Source: JALSHZ01 sp964439815 (GTDB lineage Bacteria; Pseudomonadota; Gammaproteobacteria; UWMA-0217). From it: a stretch of 23,114 nt of DNA. The stretch covers positions 1 through 23,114 of the forward strand of contig CAYTPO010000182.1 in NCBI GenBank assembly GCA_964439815.1. Reading direction: 5' to 3'. Shown here piece after piece: positions 7,020-15,323 of the stretch. The position numbers and the translations under genes were made by a program. Every line of letters begins with the position of its first letter. Positions within the stretch are counted from its first letter, which is position 1. Under the pieces are notes generated by a model. The model searched no databases and was not told the DNA's origin. It worked only from the letters and a program-made list of their open reading frames with translations.

Positions 7020-8933
7020 ATGAAGCAATCTCCCTCGTTTTCCCTTTCCGGTTTATCCTTTCTCCACAATACTGGCCTGATCGCAACAGCCACCATTCTG
7101 GCGAGCCTGCTGAGTGGCTGCGAGGATCAAACGGCACTCGATCAATACAAATTGTCTGCCGACAATGTCCCATCAGACAGCAGTCCACAAGAAGGATCGC
7201 GGGAGACTTCTGCCCAGCCAACCTCACCGGCGGATACGGCCACTGCAACCAATGCCCGCAGTACTTCACAGGTGATTCAAAAAAGCCCCCGCGCCAACAC
7301 TTCACCAGCCAGTGCATTGAATACCTCATACGACACATCATTCGAGACTTCACGCGGTCTCAGGCTGGGCAAGGGGGCTGCTTTCGACAGCAGTGAGCGT
7401 TTCAGTGGTGCGCGTTCCATCTATCTCAACAGCCCCGGCGACAATTTTACCGCCGCCAGCGTCCCGGTGACCGAAGATCAGTGGTATATGATCTCCGGCT
7501 TCATGAAGCTGGACTCTAACCCAAAGCCAATAACCAACATCCTCATCAAGGTATATGACAAGAATGGGCGCTGGGCCTATAACGCAGCCGACTATACATT
7601 CAGCATTTCGGCAAACCAGGAGTGGGAAGAATTCATTGTTCCCGTTTACATACTGAGCGGCTTCAACGCCGGCTCGCTGCAGATCAATATTCGCTACAAG
7701 GAGAACCCTTCGAGCAGGGAGTTTGTCGATGCCAATATCTGGATCGATGATCTCAAGGTCATCGAGGCCGATGATTCATCAGCGTTCGCCGGATTCAATG
7801 CGCCCGAGCCCCGTGAACCCTTCACTGGAAACAAGACCAGAGTCGATGCACTGGGTAACTGGGAGATATTCCGAAACGGGGAGTGGGAAACATTCTTTCC
7901 GCTGGCCATTTATCCGGACTTCAGCGAAAACGACTGGAGCAAGTACTTTGACAAGGGCTTTAATACCGTATCCCAGATCAAGAACCCCGGAGGAGCCAAC
8001 CGAGCGCGTGAGGCAGGCCTCATGTGGATGTGGGACATCACCGATTACCTCTACAGTGCCGATGCATTTCCGGGAAGCAATCCTTCGACCGGGGATGTTG
8101 CCAAACTGGAACGCCAGTTTCAGGATTTTGCAACCGACACCGGTTTCAAGGACATGCTGAGCTATTACTGGGACAACGAAGATCTCAACGAATGGGACTC
8201 CGTCAAGCAGATCACAACCCGGCTGAAGGCGCTGGATCGTTCAGGTTCGGCAAACGGCAAGCAGAGCTTTCCGATCTACATGAACAGCATGCACATGATC
8301 GCAAACCCGCTGTTCATGAATGACGATTATCATTTCATCGACCTGCAGGGTTGCTATATCAACCCGATCATCAACCCCCATACGGGTGGATACCAGGCGG
8401 AATGGGCCATGTTCCTGGCAGCCGACAGAATGCAGGGTATCAAGTCCCCTACCGGTCTTGGCATCATCAATGTACCCCATGAGGGCGACCATATCGAACC
8501 ACTGATCTTTGCCGGTATCGCCAGAGGCATGCGCGGATTCTCTTTCTGGCGGGACAGCTACGCCGGTAAAAGCGAATATGAAATCGAAAACCGGGCCTGG
8601 TGGTCAACCTTCGACCAGACAGCTGAGAAAATCAACGACATGCTGCCCTTGATCCGACAACCACACTGGACAGACTGGAAACTCGAATCCTCCATTCCGG
8701 AACGTGAAGACACGCTGGTCGTTGGCAAACGGGATCTGGAAGGCAGACGACACATCATCCTCGCCAGCCTCTCAGATCACGAGCAGACCGTTACCCTGAC
8801 AACCGACCAGGTAGTAAACGAGATTCGCGACTATTTTACTGGAGAAATTGTTACAACACCGGAAAGTAATCGCTTCAGCATCACCATTGAAGCACATGGT
8901 ACTGCAGTGCTGATGCTCGAACTCCGCGACTGA
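7020..8933 (+). CDS. Secreted lipoprotein, carbohydrate-binding / glycoside-hydrolase-like, under c-di-GMP riboswitch
   Basis: A 637-residue predicted lipoprotein. The N-terminus has a signal peptide with lipobox LLSG-C34; Glu at +2 suggests outer-membrane sorting. Residues about 35-105 are a Ser/Thr/Ala-rich linker. About 105-250 looks like a beta-sandwich carbohydrate-binding module (GARSIYLNSPGDNF, WYMISGFMKL, ANIWIDDLKVIE). About 265-560 resembles a TIM-barrel glycosidase domain (FFPLAIYPDF, FNTVSQIKNP, GLMWMWDITDYLY, YYWDNEDLNEWDS, NVPHEGDHIEPLIFAG, RGFSFWRDSYAGK). The end is a small beta domain (HIILASLSDHEQTVTL). E387, E391, E488 and E493 are candidate acidic catalytic residues; none is proven. 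ATG 7020 is chosen because earlier in-frame Mets lie inside the riboswitch. A role in matrix polysaccharide handling is inferred from domains and c-di-GMP control. Confidence 0.82.
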   Translation: MKQSPSFSLSGLSFLHNTGLIATATILASLLSGCEDQTALDQYKLSADNVPSDSSPQEGSRETSAQPTSPADTATATNARSTSQVIQKSPRANTSPASALNTSYDTSFETSRGLRLGKGAAFDSSERFSGARSIYLNSPGDNFTAASVPVTEDQWYMISGFMKLDSNPKPITNILIKVYDKNGRWAYNAADYTFSISANQEWEEFIVPVYILSGFNAGSLQINIRYKENPSSREFVDANIWIDDLKVIEADDSSAFAGFNAPEPREPFTGNKTRVDALGNWEIFRNGEWETFFPLAIYPDFSENDWSKYFDKGFNTVSQIKNPGGANRAREAGLMWMWDITDYLYSADAFPGSNPSTGDVAKLERQFQDFATDTGFKDMLSYYWDNEDLNEWDSVKQITTRLKALDRSGSANGKQSFPIYMNSMHMIANPLFMNDDYHFIDLQGCYINPIINPHTGGYQAEWAMFLAADRMQGIKSPTGLGIINVPHEGDHIEPLIFAGIARGMRGFSFWRDSYAGKSEYEIENRAWWSTFDQTAEKINDMLPLIRQPHWTDWKLESSIPEREDTLVVGKRDLEGRRHIILASLSDHEQTVTLTTDQVVNEIRDYFTGEIVTTPESNRFSITIEAHGTAVLMLELRD

Positions 8934-9067
8934 AGTAGCGCACTACAGGATCAGACCAACAACAGGGGCTGCACCAAAAGCTGTGTTTCTTGATCCGCTG
9001 GGGAATCAGGCGCTTGTATCATACGCCATGTTCAAACCTCTAATTCAGGGGGCAGTTATTCTCTTTT

Positions 9068-9099
9068 GTAACTACTTAGCGATCCATTACAAAATCGCT
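9068..9099 (+). repeat. REP-like repeat, diverged copy
   Basis: GTAACTACTTAGCGA lines up with GTAACTGTTCAGCGA (6547) and GTAGCTACTCAGCGA (16974). Its downstream part differs: AGCGAT (9078-9083) pairs with ATCGCT (9094-9099) around a 10-nt loop. Homology to the other two copies is suggested, not certain. Confidence 0.45.
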
Positions 9100-9122
9100 C
9101 GGCTTTGGCGCACCTGGCGAAC

Positions 9123-9167
9123 CAGAAAAACCTCATATCACCAACAAGGTGACCACGAGTTTTTCTG
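9123..9167. repeat. Two-tier inverted repeat / hairpin
   Basis: CAGAAAAAC (9123-9131) is perfectly complementary to GTTTTTCTG (9159-9167), and inside it TCACC (9138-9142) pairs with GGTGA (9148-9152) around the loop AACAA. It could be a weak bidirectional terminator for the lipoprotein gene (+) and gloB (-), since T-runs exist on both strands, or part of a repeat element. Confidence 0.45.
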
Positions 9168-9450
9168 ATTCACCATGCACACCAATTGCTTACACGCTTA
9201 TTCATGGTGGATCGCGGATCCTGGCGCTGGACTGGTGCGTCTGGGCGCTGCTCTGGAGCGAAATTTGTAGCATTCGCTACAACTTGAGTGAAGCGCAAGC
9301 GCAGGCGTGCCAGAACAAGCCGGGCCGTGACAGGCTGAAGCCTCTCTCCATTTGGGTGAAACAGGACTGTCAAGAAGGGTTTGTCATGGTTTTCATTTGC
9401 TTATCACAGGCTTTAGCCGCTACCTTGAACAAGACGGGGTTACCCTTTTT

Positions 9451-10248
9451 TCAATCATACTCCCTGTCCTTCCACTGCCTCAGCGCAGTAAAAACCGATA
9501 CCAGATCTGCTGCGGGCTTTGACATGTGCGCCTGTGCTGCGGCAATTACCGTGGGTTCCTGGAGGCGCATGAACGGGTTGGTGGCCAACTCAAGCGCAAG
9601 CGTCGAGGGCACAGTAGGGAGCCCCTTTTCCGCCTTTTCCAGCGCTTCGGCATCTCGCTGCAACAAGGCCTGGTTGTCAGGCTCCACCCATTTGGCGAAA
9701 CCGATATTGTCGACGGTATATTCATGGGCACAGTACAGCCGTGTGTCGGGCGGCAGTTTTGCGATACGCTGCAGCGATGCCGCCAGATCGGGAAAGGTGC
9801 CGGTAAAGACCCGGCCACAACCTGCGGCAAACAGCGTATCACCACAGAACAGCACGCCATTTCCATAGTAAGCGATATGACCTGCAGTATGTCCGGGTAC
9901 TTCCATGACGGTAAATTCGATTTGCGGCAGAAATGGCAGTTTCACGACCTCCGCTTCATGCCGTCGTGTGGTCACGCCATTGGCAGGTTCCCCGGCCGGT
10001 CCGTAGACAGGGATGTCCGGCCAGGCAGCGGTGATACCGGCGATGCCTCCGGTATGGTCGCTGTGAAAATGGGTAATCAGGATGGCGCCAGGCTGTAGCG
10101 AATGCTGTTGCAGCCAATCCAGTACCGGGCGAGCATCCCCCGGATCGACAATGGCTACCTGCTGTTGTCCTGGCATTGAAATAATCCAGATGTAGTTATC
10201 GGCGAAGGCGCGGACAGGGGTAATGGTCAAGGGCAATGCATCAGACAT
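9451..10248 (-). CDS. gloB: Hydroxyacylglutathione hydrolase (glyoxalase II)
   Basis: Hydrolyses S-D-lactoylglutathione to D-lactate and glutathione, the second step of methylglyoxal detoxification, in the cytoplasm. The 265-residue length is close to the usual 250-260. Metallo-beta-lactamase-fold motifs are complete: N-terminal FADNYIWII, zinc-site THFHSDHTGG with the HxHxDH ligands intact (Phe replaces the common second His, which is not a ligand), EVPGHTAGH, FCGDTLFAAGCGR and CAHEYT. The C-terminal substrate-binding domain ends in PFMRLQEP and TALRQWKD, as in the GloB family. It is divergent from tamA with a 57-nt spacer. No strong ribosome-binding site is visible before ATG 10248. Confidence 0.97.
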   Translation of the reverse strand: MSDALPLTITPVRAFADNYIWIISMPGQQQVAIVDPGDARPVLDWLQQHSLQPGAILITHFHSDHTGGIAGITAAWPDIPVYGPAGEPANGVTTRRHEAEVVKLPFLPQIEFTVMEVPGHTAGHIAYYGNGVLFCGDTLFAAGCGRVFTGTFPDLAASLQRIAKLPPDTRLYCAHEYTVDNIGFAKWVEPDNQALLQRDAEALEKAEKGLPTVPSTLALELATNPFMRLQEPTVIAAAQAHMSKPAADLVSVFTALRQWKDREYD

Positions 10249-10268
10249 AAACAGCCAAATCGGTTAAT

Positions 10269-10289
10269 ATCGAAATTCGATGCTATACC
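10269..10289 (+). promoter_or_regulatory. gloB-tamA divergent spacer: palindrome and possible extended -10
   Basis: ATCGAA-a-TTCGAT (10269-10281) is a perfect 6-bp inverted repeat suited to a dimeric regulator. It abuts TGCTATACC (10281-10289), an extended -10-like element that would start tamA transcription near 10296. No good -35 is present. Function is inferred from position only. Confidence 0.35.
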
Positions 10290-10305
10290 ATAAGCGATCC
10301 ATTGC

Positions 10306-12111
10306 GTGTTCACAAAATCCCCGCTGCATTCAATCCCTTGCAGGCAGATCATTACCCCCCGGACTCAAGGGCCGCATGGCACCACCCTGTGGTTGCAAAC
10401 AATCCTGCTGTGGTTTGCAGCATCGTTGATCCTGCCACTGGCCGCCGCGGAAAACCCGCAACTACTCATCCAGGGTGCCGACAAGGCGGCAGAAAAGAAT
10501 ATTCGGGCCTTTGTCGACCTGGTGAGCTACCAATGCCAGGAACCACCCTGGCGGCTGGCCTTCCTGAAGAAATCCTCCACGAAGAAAGCCCGTCGCGCAC
10601 TGCGGGCACTGGGTTACTACCAGACCCGCATCAATGCCGAAATCCGGAAAACAAAGCCCTGTTGGGAGCTTATGCTGAACATCGAGCAGGGGGCACGCAT
10701 GAAAGTCCACCGGGTCGATCTGGTCGTTACCGGAGACATGGAGGCACTACCGGAAACCCGTTCCCTGCAAAAAACCATTCAGGCACTGGAAGGTCAACCA
10801 CTCAGCCATGCAGACTATGAAAAGGCGAAAAACGACCTGGAACTGCTGGCCAGCCGGTTTGGCTTTTTTTCGGGGCGTTTCACGCTGAAGCGCCTGGCCA
10901 TCGACCGCAAGCACAATCAGGCCGAAATCCAGCTGCATTATGACAGCGGACCCCGCTATCGATTTGGTGAAATCAGCATCGAGAGCGACAATCTCAGCCC
11001 CCGGCTGCTCGACCAGTTTCTGGTGATCAGACGCGGTGATGAATTCGACAGCGGGAAGCTGACCTATCAGCAGCAAGTACTATACGACAGCCACTATTTC
11101 GCCTCGGTCGAGGTGATTCCACTGCGCAGCAGCAACGGCGACCATCAGGTTCCCGTGACCATCAGGGTGCAGGAGAGGAAGCGCCACGCCTACAAACTGG
11201 GCATCGGTTTTGCCACCGATACCGGTTTCAGGGCATCGTTCGGGTTTGAAAATCGCTGGCTGAACCGCAAGGGGCATCGCTATGATTTCTCCACCAACTG
11301 GTCGGAAATCTCACAGGACAGCAGTTTCAACTATGGCATCCCAATGGGAGAACAAGGCACCCACCGTCTCGACCTCTCACTCGGCTACAAATCGGAAAAA
11401 ACCGATACCAGCATCAGCCGTACCAGCCAATACGGCCTGATCTTTTCTCGCAACCTGCCCGATGGCTGGAAACAGACCTTCAGCCTGCGGGTATTCAGAG
11501 AGGTTTTCGAGACTGCGGACAACGATGAATCCACCAATCTGCTCCTGCCTGGTACGTCCGTGAGCAAAACCATCCTCGACAACCCACTCTACCCTCGCTC
11601 CGGCTGGCGACTTTCGGCACAGGCCAAAATGGCCCGGCAAACCTGGTACTCGGACCTCGATGTCTTTCAGATCTCGGGCCAGAGCAAGTTGATTCGCCCA
11701 TGGAAAAACTTTCGCATTCTTGCCCGGGGCTCTGCGGGTACCACATCGACCAGCAACTTCCCACGACTGCCTGCCACACTGCGTTTCTATGCCGGTGGTG
11801 ATTCCAGCGTCCGGGGCTTTGGCTACAAATCACTGGGGCCGCTCAATGCCGATGGTGAGGTCAATGGCGGCCGGAACCTGCTCACCGGGAGTCTTGAACT
11901 GGAATACCCCTTCAAAACCCGCTGGGGAGTGGCCGCATTTGCGGATGCGGGCAATGCCTTCGACAGTTTCAGCGACTATGTGCTGCACAAGAGCATTGGT
12001 ATCGGCCTGCGCTATCACTCCATCATCGGTCCGATACGCATCGACATTGCTTATCCCCTGCATCCCGATGATGGCTACCGCCTGCACCTCAGCATGGGGC
12101 CGGATCTGTGA
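10306..12111 (+). CDS. tamA: Outer-membrane translocation/assembly module TamA (Omp85 family)
   Basis: Outer-membrane partner of TamB, in the BamA/Omp85 family. The 601 residues from GTG 10306 compare with 577 in E. coli. A signal peptide (LWLQTILLWFAASLILPLAAA) begins about 30 residues in, so the true start may be later, for instance TTG at 10393; neither has a clear ribosome-binding site. Residues about 50-270 form three POTRA-like repeats, the third near YRFGEISIESDNLSPRLLDQ. The rest is a beta-barrel with the family signature RFYAGGDSSVRGFGY (493-507) and a C-terminal GIGLRYHSIIGPIRIDIAYP typical of Omp85 barrels. The stop TGA overlaps the tamB GTG, so the two are translationally coupled. 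Confidence 0.95.
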   Translation: MFTKSPLHSIPCRQIITPRTQGPHGTTLWLQTILLWFAASLILPLAAAENPQLLIQGADKAAEKNIRAFVDLVSYQCQEPPWRLAFLKKSSTKKARRALRALGYYQTRINAEIRKTKPCWELMLNIEQGARMKVHRVDLVVTGDMEALPETRSLQKTIQALEGQPLSHADYEKAKNDLELLASRFGFFSGRFTLKRLAIDRKHNQAEIQLHYDSGPRYRFGEISIESDNLSPRLLDQFLVIRRGDEFDSGKLTYQQQVLYDSHYFASVEVIPLRSSNGDHQVPVTIRVQERKRHAYKLGIGFATDTGFRASFGFENRWLNRKGHRYDFSTNWSEISQDSSFNYGIPMGEQGTHRLDLSLGYKSEKTDTSISRTSQYGLIFSRNLPDGWKQTFSLRVFREVFETADNDESTNLLLPGTSVSKTILDNPLYPRSGWRLSAQAKMARQTWYSDLDVFQISGQSKLIRPWKNFRILARGSAGTTSTSNFPRLPATLRFYAGGDSSVRGFGYKSLGPLNADGEVNGGRNLLTGSLELEYPFKTRWGVAAFADAGNAFDSFSDYVLHKSIGIGLRYHSIIGPIRIDIAYPLHPDDGYRLHLSMGPDL

Positions 12112-15100
12112 GACATTTGCTCACTCCACTCTACTGGGCTGCGTTTTTTCTGCTGCTGGGAATCGGTATCCTTCTGCTGTGGTGCATGGCCTCTCCTGCG
12201 GGTACGCAGTGGTTGATGAATCAGGCCGTGGCAAAGAGTAGCGTGGTCAGGAAGATTACCGGCGTCAGCGGCACACTACTCAATCACCCTGCCATTGCCC
12301 ATTTCGAAATAGCTTCCCGCAATGCCACCGTGTCTCTGGATGATCTTCGACTCGACTACCGGATGGCACCCCTGTCACAGCGCCGATTCACCGTCAGGCA
12401 ACTCGAGATCGGTCGCCTGCAAATTGCACTGACCAGTACCCGTGATCGCCAGGAAAAACAGCCCGACATCCGCCTGCCCGAATTTTCCCTGCCCTTCCGT
12501 CTGCGGTTCAACCAGGTTCACATCGGCGAACTGGAAATCACCCTGCCTGGCAGAAAACCGTTGCTGTTCCGCAATATCGAACTGGTGGGGGAAATGCAGG
12601 ATAATCGGCTGGAAATTCTTACACTGGCGGCTGTCTTCGACAAGCTGACACTCCGGGCAGATGGCCAGGTGAATTTTTCCAGCGCCCAGACAATCACCCT
12701 CAACAGCACGCTCGAATACGCGCAACAGGCAACGGCAACGATGACTGTCACGGGTACACCACAGGCCTATCGGTTTTCCGCGCAAATCAGCTCCGGGAAA
12801 ATCAACAGAATACCTGCCATGACCACCAGCGTTACCGGCAGCGGCACCCTTCGACAAATCGCCATTGAATCGCTGCAGGCACAAACCATGGCGGGGGAAG
12901 TGATCGCCAACGGCACCCTTGGCTGGCACAACGGCCTTGCCATTGACGCATCCTTCAGCGGTCACGATATCGACCCGGGCAAGCTGGATCCTCGCTATCC
13001 GGGGAAGATCAGCTTTGGTGGTCAGGCCCATCTGCAAGGCGGGCTGACCACCACGCAGTTTGCGGTGCTTGGCAATATCCGCCACTTTCCCTTTCAGATC
13101 GAAGCCGATGCCGATATCGAAAAGAAAGAGGCCACCATACGCAATGGCCGGCTGATCATGGGTGCCAATACCGTGCATTTCACAGGGCATGTCAACCGGC
13201 AACGCGCCGAAAACATCCATTTTCAGGTCAATGCGCCCCAGTTGTCCGCACTCTACCCGCCAGTTACGGGTCGGCTGGCTGGCAAGGGCACGCTGAAGGG
13301 AGAATGGCTGGCACCACAGATTGATCTGCATTTCACGGGACACTCTCTCGGCTACCGGAAAAACCGAATCAGGCAACTCGAGTTGACCATTGCGCCGGCT
13401 GCACAAATCCAGACCATCGGGATCAATCTGGATATTCGGGGCCTGCAGCGCGAAGCAGTGGGTATCGATACGATTCATCTGGAGGGCATTGCCGGCAAAC
13501 GGGAACAGCGCGGGACCCTGCGCATTTCCGATACCGCATCCAGGCTGCGCAGCCAGCTAAGTTTCAGCGGGGAATACGACAACCAGCAGGCAAGCTGGCT
13601 GGGAAAGATCACCAACACGGCCATCACCGCGTTGCAGCTGCCGCAGTATCGACAACAGGAGCCAGCAACCCTCTCCATCAGCCGTGATGCCTTGCAGCTT
13701 TCCCGCCTCTGCCTCACCGCCGACGGAGAACAACTCTGTGCCCAGGCCGGTTTGCTCCGGCAACAGCCTTCAACGGCCTCGCTGCATTTGAACGGGTTTG
13801 CCATCAACCACCTTGCCGCATGGATTCCAATCGCCAGACTGTTCAGGGAAACTATCGATGCCTCAGTGGAATTCAAGGGTGATGCAAACCGGTACGCCAT
13901 CCGCTCCATGATCAGGCTGGATGAAAAAAACCTGCTCCGTGGCGTGCTCGATATCGACCCGACAACACTCGCACTCGATGGAAAAATCCGTGGCGAGTTT
14001 CGGAAGCTGGAATGGCTCGCGCTGCTATCCGATGAAATCATGATGCCCCGGGGACGATTCCTCACCCGGGTGGACATTGGCGGCTCACTCGGCAAACCGG
14101 AGCTGCGCGGCATGGCCGAGATCACCGATGCCTCACTGCAACTGCCGCTGGCCGGGATCAAGCTGCAGGACATTAGGCTGACTGCCAGATCGGATACTGG
14201 CAATCAGGCAGCCCTCTCCGGGCAGGTGACTTCCGGCGAAGGGAAAATCGCCATTTCCGGCAAGCTGGACTGGTCCAACCTGAAAAATCGGACGGCCAGC
14301 GTCAAACTTTCCGGCAAGGATTTCATGGCTGCCGATCTGCCCAATGCAAAGGTATGGATCTCTCCGGACCTGCATATTGATGCCCGACGCCAGCGCATCG
14401 ATGTTTCCGGCACAGTGGTAGTACCTCGCGCCGAGATTACCTTCAGCGCCTTGCCCGAAACGGCAGTCCAACCTACCGCCGATGAAGTGATTCTCGATGA
14501 GGCAACGGACTCGAACTCGTCGCATCTGAATGTCTACAGCAGAGTCACCATTGTACTGGGCAAACGGGTACACCTCTCCGGGTTTGGTCTGGATACCGGC
14601 CTGAAAGGTTCACTGCAGATTTCCGAAACACCCGACAAGGCAATTTCGGGCGATGGTTCTTTCCAGGTTGTCGACGGGCGCTACGAAGCGCTGGGACAAA
14701 AGCTGACCATTCAGCGGGGAGAGATCTACTTCAACGGCCCTCTGAACCAACCGGGGATCAATCTTCGTGCTGTACGTGAAGATGATGGCATTACCACAGG
14801 CCTGGAAATTTCCGGCCCGATCCAGCGCCCCGAAAGCCGGATTTTCTCGGACCCGGTCATGGATGAAACCAATGCCCTCTCCTACCTGCTGACGGGCAAG
14901 CCCATGGGGGCTGCAGGCAGCACGGATTCTGCAATGCTGCTCAGTGCGGTTGCCCGCCTGGGCATCAAGAGCAGTTCGGGACTGATCAATGATATTCGTA
15001 CTCGCTCCGGGCTGGATCTGCTCACCATCAAACCCGGAGAAGAACTGTCACAGAGTTCGGTCGTCATTGGCAAATACCTGTCGCCCAAACTCTATCTGGA

Positions 15101-15233
15101 ATACGCCACCAGCCTGTTCGAGGACTCCAGCGTGTTATCGATGCAGTATCGCCTCAACCGATATCTGCAACTGGAAGCAGAATCCGGCAATCGGACGCAA
15201 TCGATCGATCTGATCTACCAGATCGAGAACTGA
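12108..15233 (+). CDS. tamB: Translocation/assembly module TamB (AsmA-like, DUF490)
   Basis: Inner-membrane-anchored periplasm-spanning protein that works with TamA in outer-membrane homeostasis, probably phospholipid transport. It has 1041 residues, shorter than E. coli TamB (about 1259), as in many other proteobacteria. Residues about 8-30 are the single N-terminal membrane anchor (LYWAAFFLLLGIGILLLWC). A long repetitive beta-rich body follows, the lipid-groove type of sequence. The C-terminal DUF490 domain includes VDGRYEALGQKLTIQRGEIY, FNGPLNQPGINLRA, DETNALSYLLTGKP and a terminal LYLEYATSLFEDSSVLSMQY. The GTG start at 12108 lies in a GTGA overlap with the tamA stop. It is convergent with the solute-binding-protein gene 90 nt away; no clear terminator is visible there. 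Confidence 0.95.
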   Translation: MRHLLTPLYWAAFFLLLGIGILLLWCMASPAGTQWLMNQAVAKSSVVRKITGVSGTLLNHPAIAHFEIASRNATVSLDDLRLDYRMAPLSQRRFTVRQLEIGRLQIALTSTRDRQEKQPDIRLPEFSLPFRLRFNQVHIGELEITLPGRKPLLFRNIELVGEMQDNRLEILTLAAVFDKLTLRADGQVNFSSAQTITLNSTLEYAQQATATMTVTGTPQAYRFSAQISSGKINRIPAMTTSVTGSGTLRQIAIESLQAQTMAGEVIANGTLGWHNGLAIDASFSGHDIDPGKLDPRYPGKISFGGQAHLQGGLTTTQFAVLGNIRHFPFQIEADADIEKKEATIRNGRLIMGANTVHFTGHVNRQRAENIHFQVNAPQLSALYPPVTGRLAGKGTLKGEWLAPQIDLHFTGHSLGYRKNRIRQLELTIAPAAQIQTIGINLDIRGLQREAVGIDTIHLEGIAGKREQRGTLRISDTASRLRSQLSFSGEYDNQQASWLGKITNTAITALQLPQYRQQEPATLSISRDALQLSRLCLTADGEQLCAQAGLLRQQPSTASLHLNGFAINHLAAWIPIARLFRETIDASVEFKGDANRYAIRSMIRLDEKNLLRGVLDIDPTTLALDGKIRGEFRKLEWLALLSDEIMMPRGRFLTRVDIGGSLGKPELRGMAEITDASLQLPLAGIKLQDIRLTARSDTGNQAALSGQVTSGEGKIAISGKLDWSNLKNRTASVKLSGKDFMAADLPNAKVWISPDLHIDARRQRIDVSGTVVVPRAEITFSALPETAVQPTADEVILDEATDSNSSHLNVYSRVTIVLGKRVHLSGFGLDTGLKGSLQISETPDKAISGDGSFQVVDGRYEALGQKLTIQRGEIYFNGPLNQPGINLRAVREDDGITTGLEISGPIQRPESRIFSDPVMDETNALSYLLTGKPMGAAGSTDSAMLLSAVARLGIKSSSGLINDIRTRSGLDLLTIKPGEELSQSSVVIGKYLSPKLYLEYATSLFEDSSVLSMQYRLNRYLQLEAESGNRTQSIDLIYQIEN

Positions 15234-15323
15234 CCACTCTGCAGGTGACCGGGCGACCACTAAAATAGCGCTGATATCAACCAAATGACGAAGATACTGC
15301 GTAGCCGACTTTCAAGGACGGAC

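Larger units (their letters stand above)
8934..9450. other. 517-nt region without a convincing gene
   Basis: Lies between the lipoprotein stop and the gloB stop. It contains a diverged REP-like copy (9068-9099), a two-tier hairpin (9123-9167), and several weak inverted repeats (for example GGATCA at 8947 with TGATCC near 8991). A 67-codon open frame on the minus strand at 9170-9373 is Arg/Gln-rich with no recognisable motif and is not called. The region may be the remnant of an inserted element. Confidence 0.5.

Noticed and set aside
9170..9373. 67-codon minus-strand frame downstream of gloB.
   Set aside because: No motif and no ribosome-binding site found; composition is ambiguous and it lies in a repeat-bearing region.
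9149..9868. Open frame on the plus strand of about 239 codons overlapping gloB antisense.
   Set aside because: Ser/Ala/Cys-rich translation without motifs, most of it opposite gloB, which has all catalytic residues.
12375..13478. 367-codon minus-strand frame inside tamB.
   Set aside because: Antisense shadow of the continuous tamB frame, without motifs.
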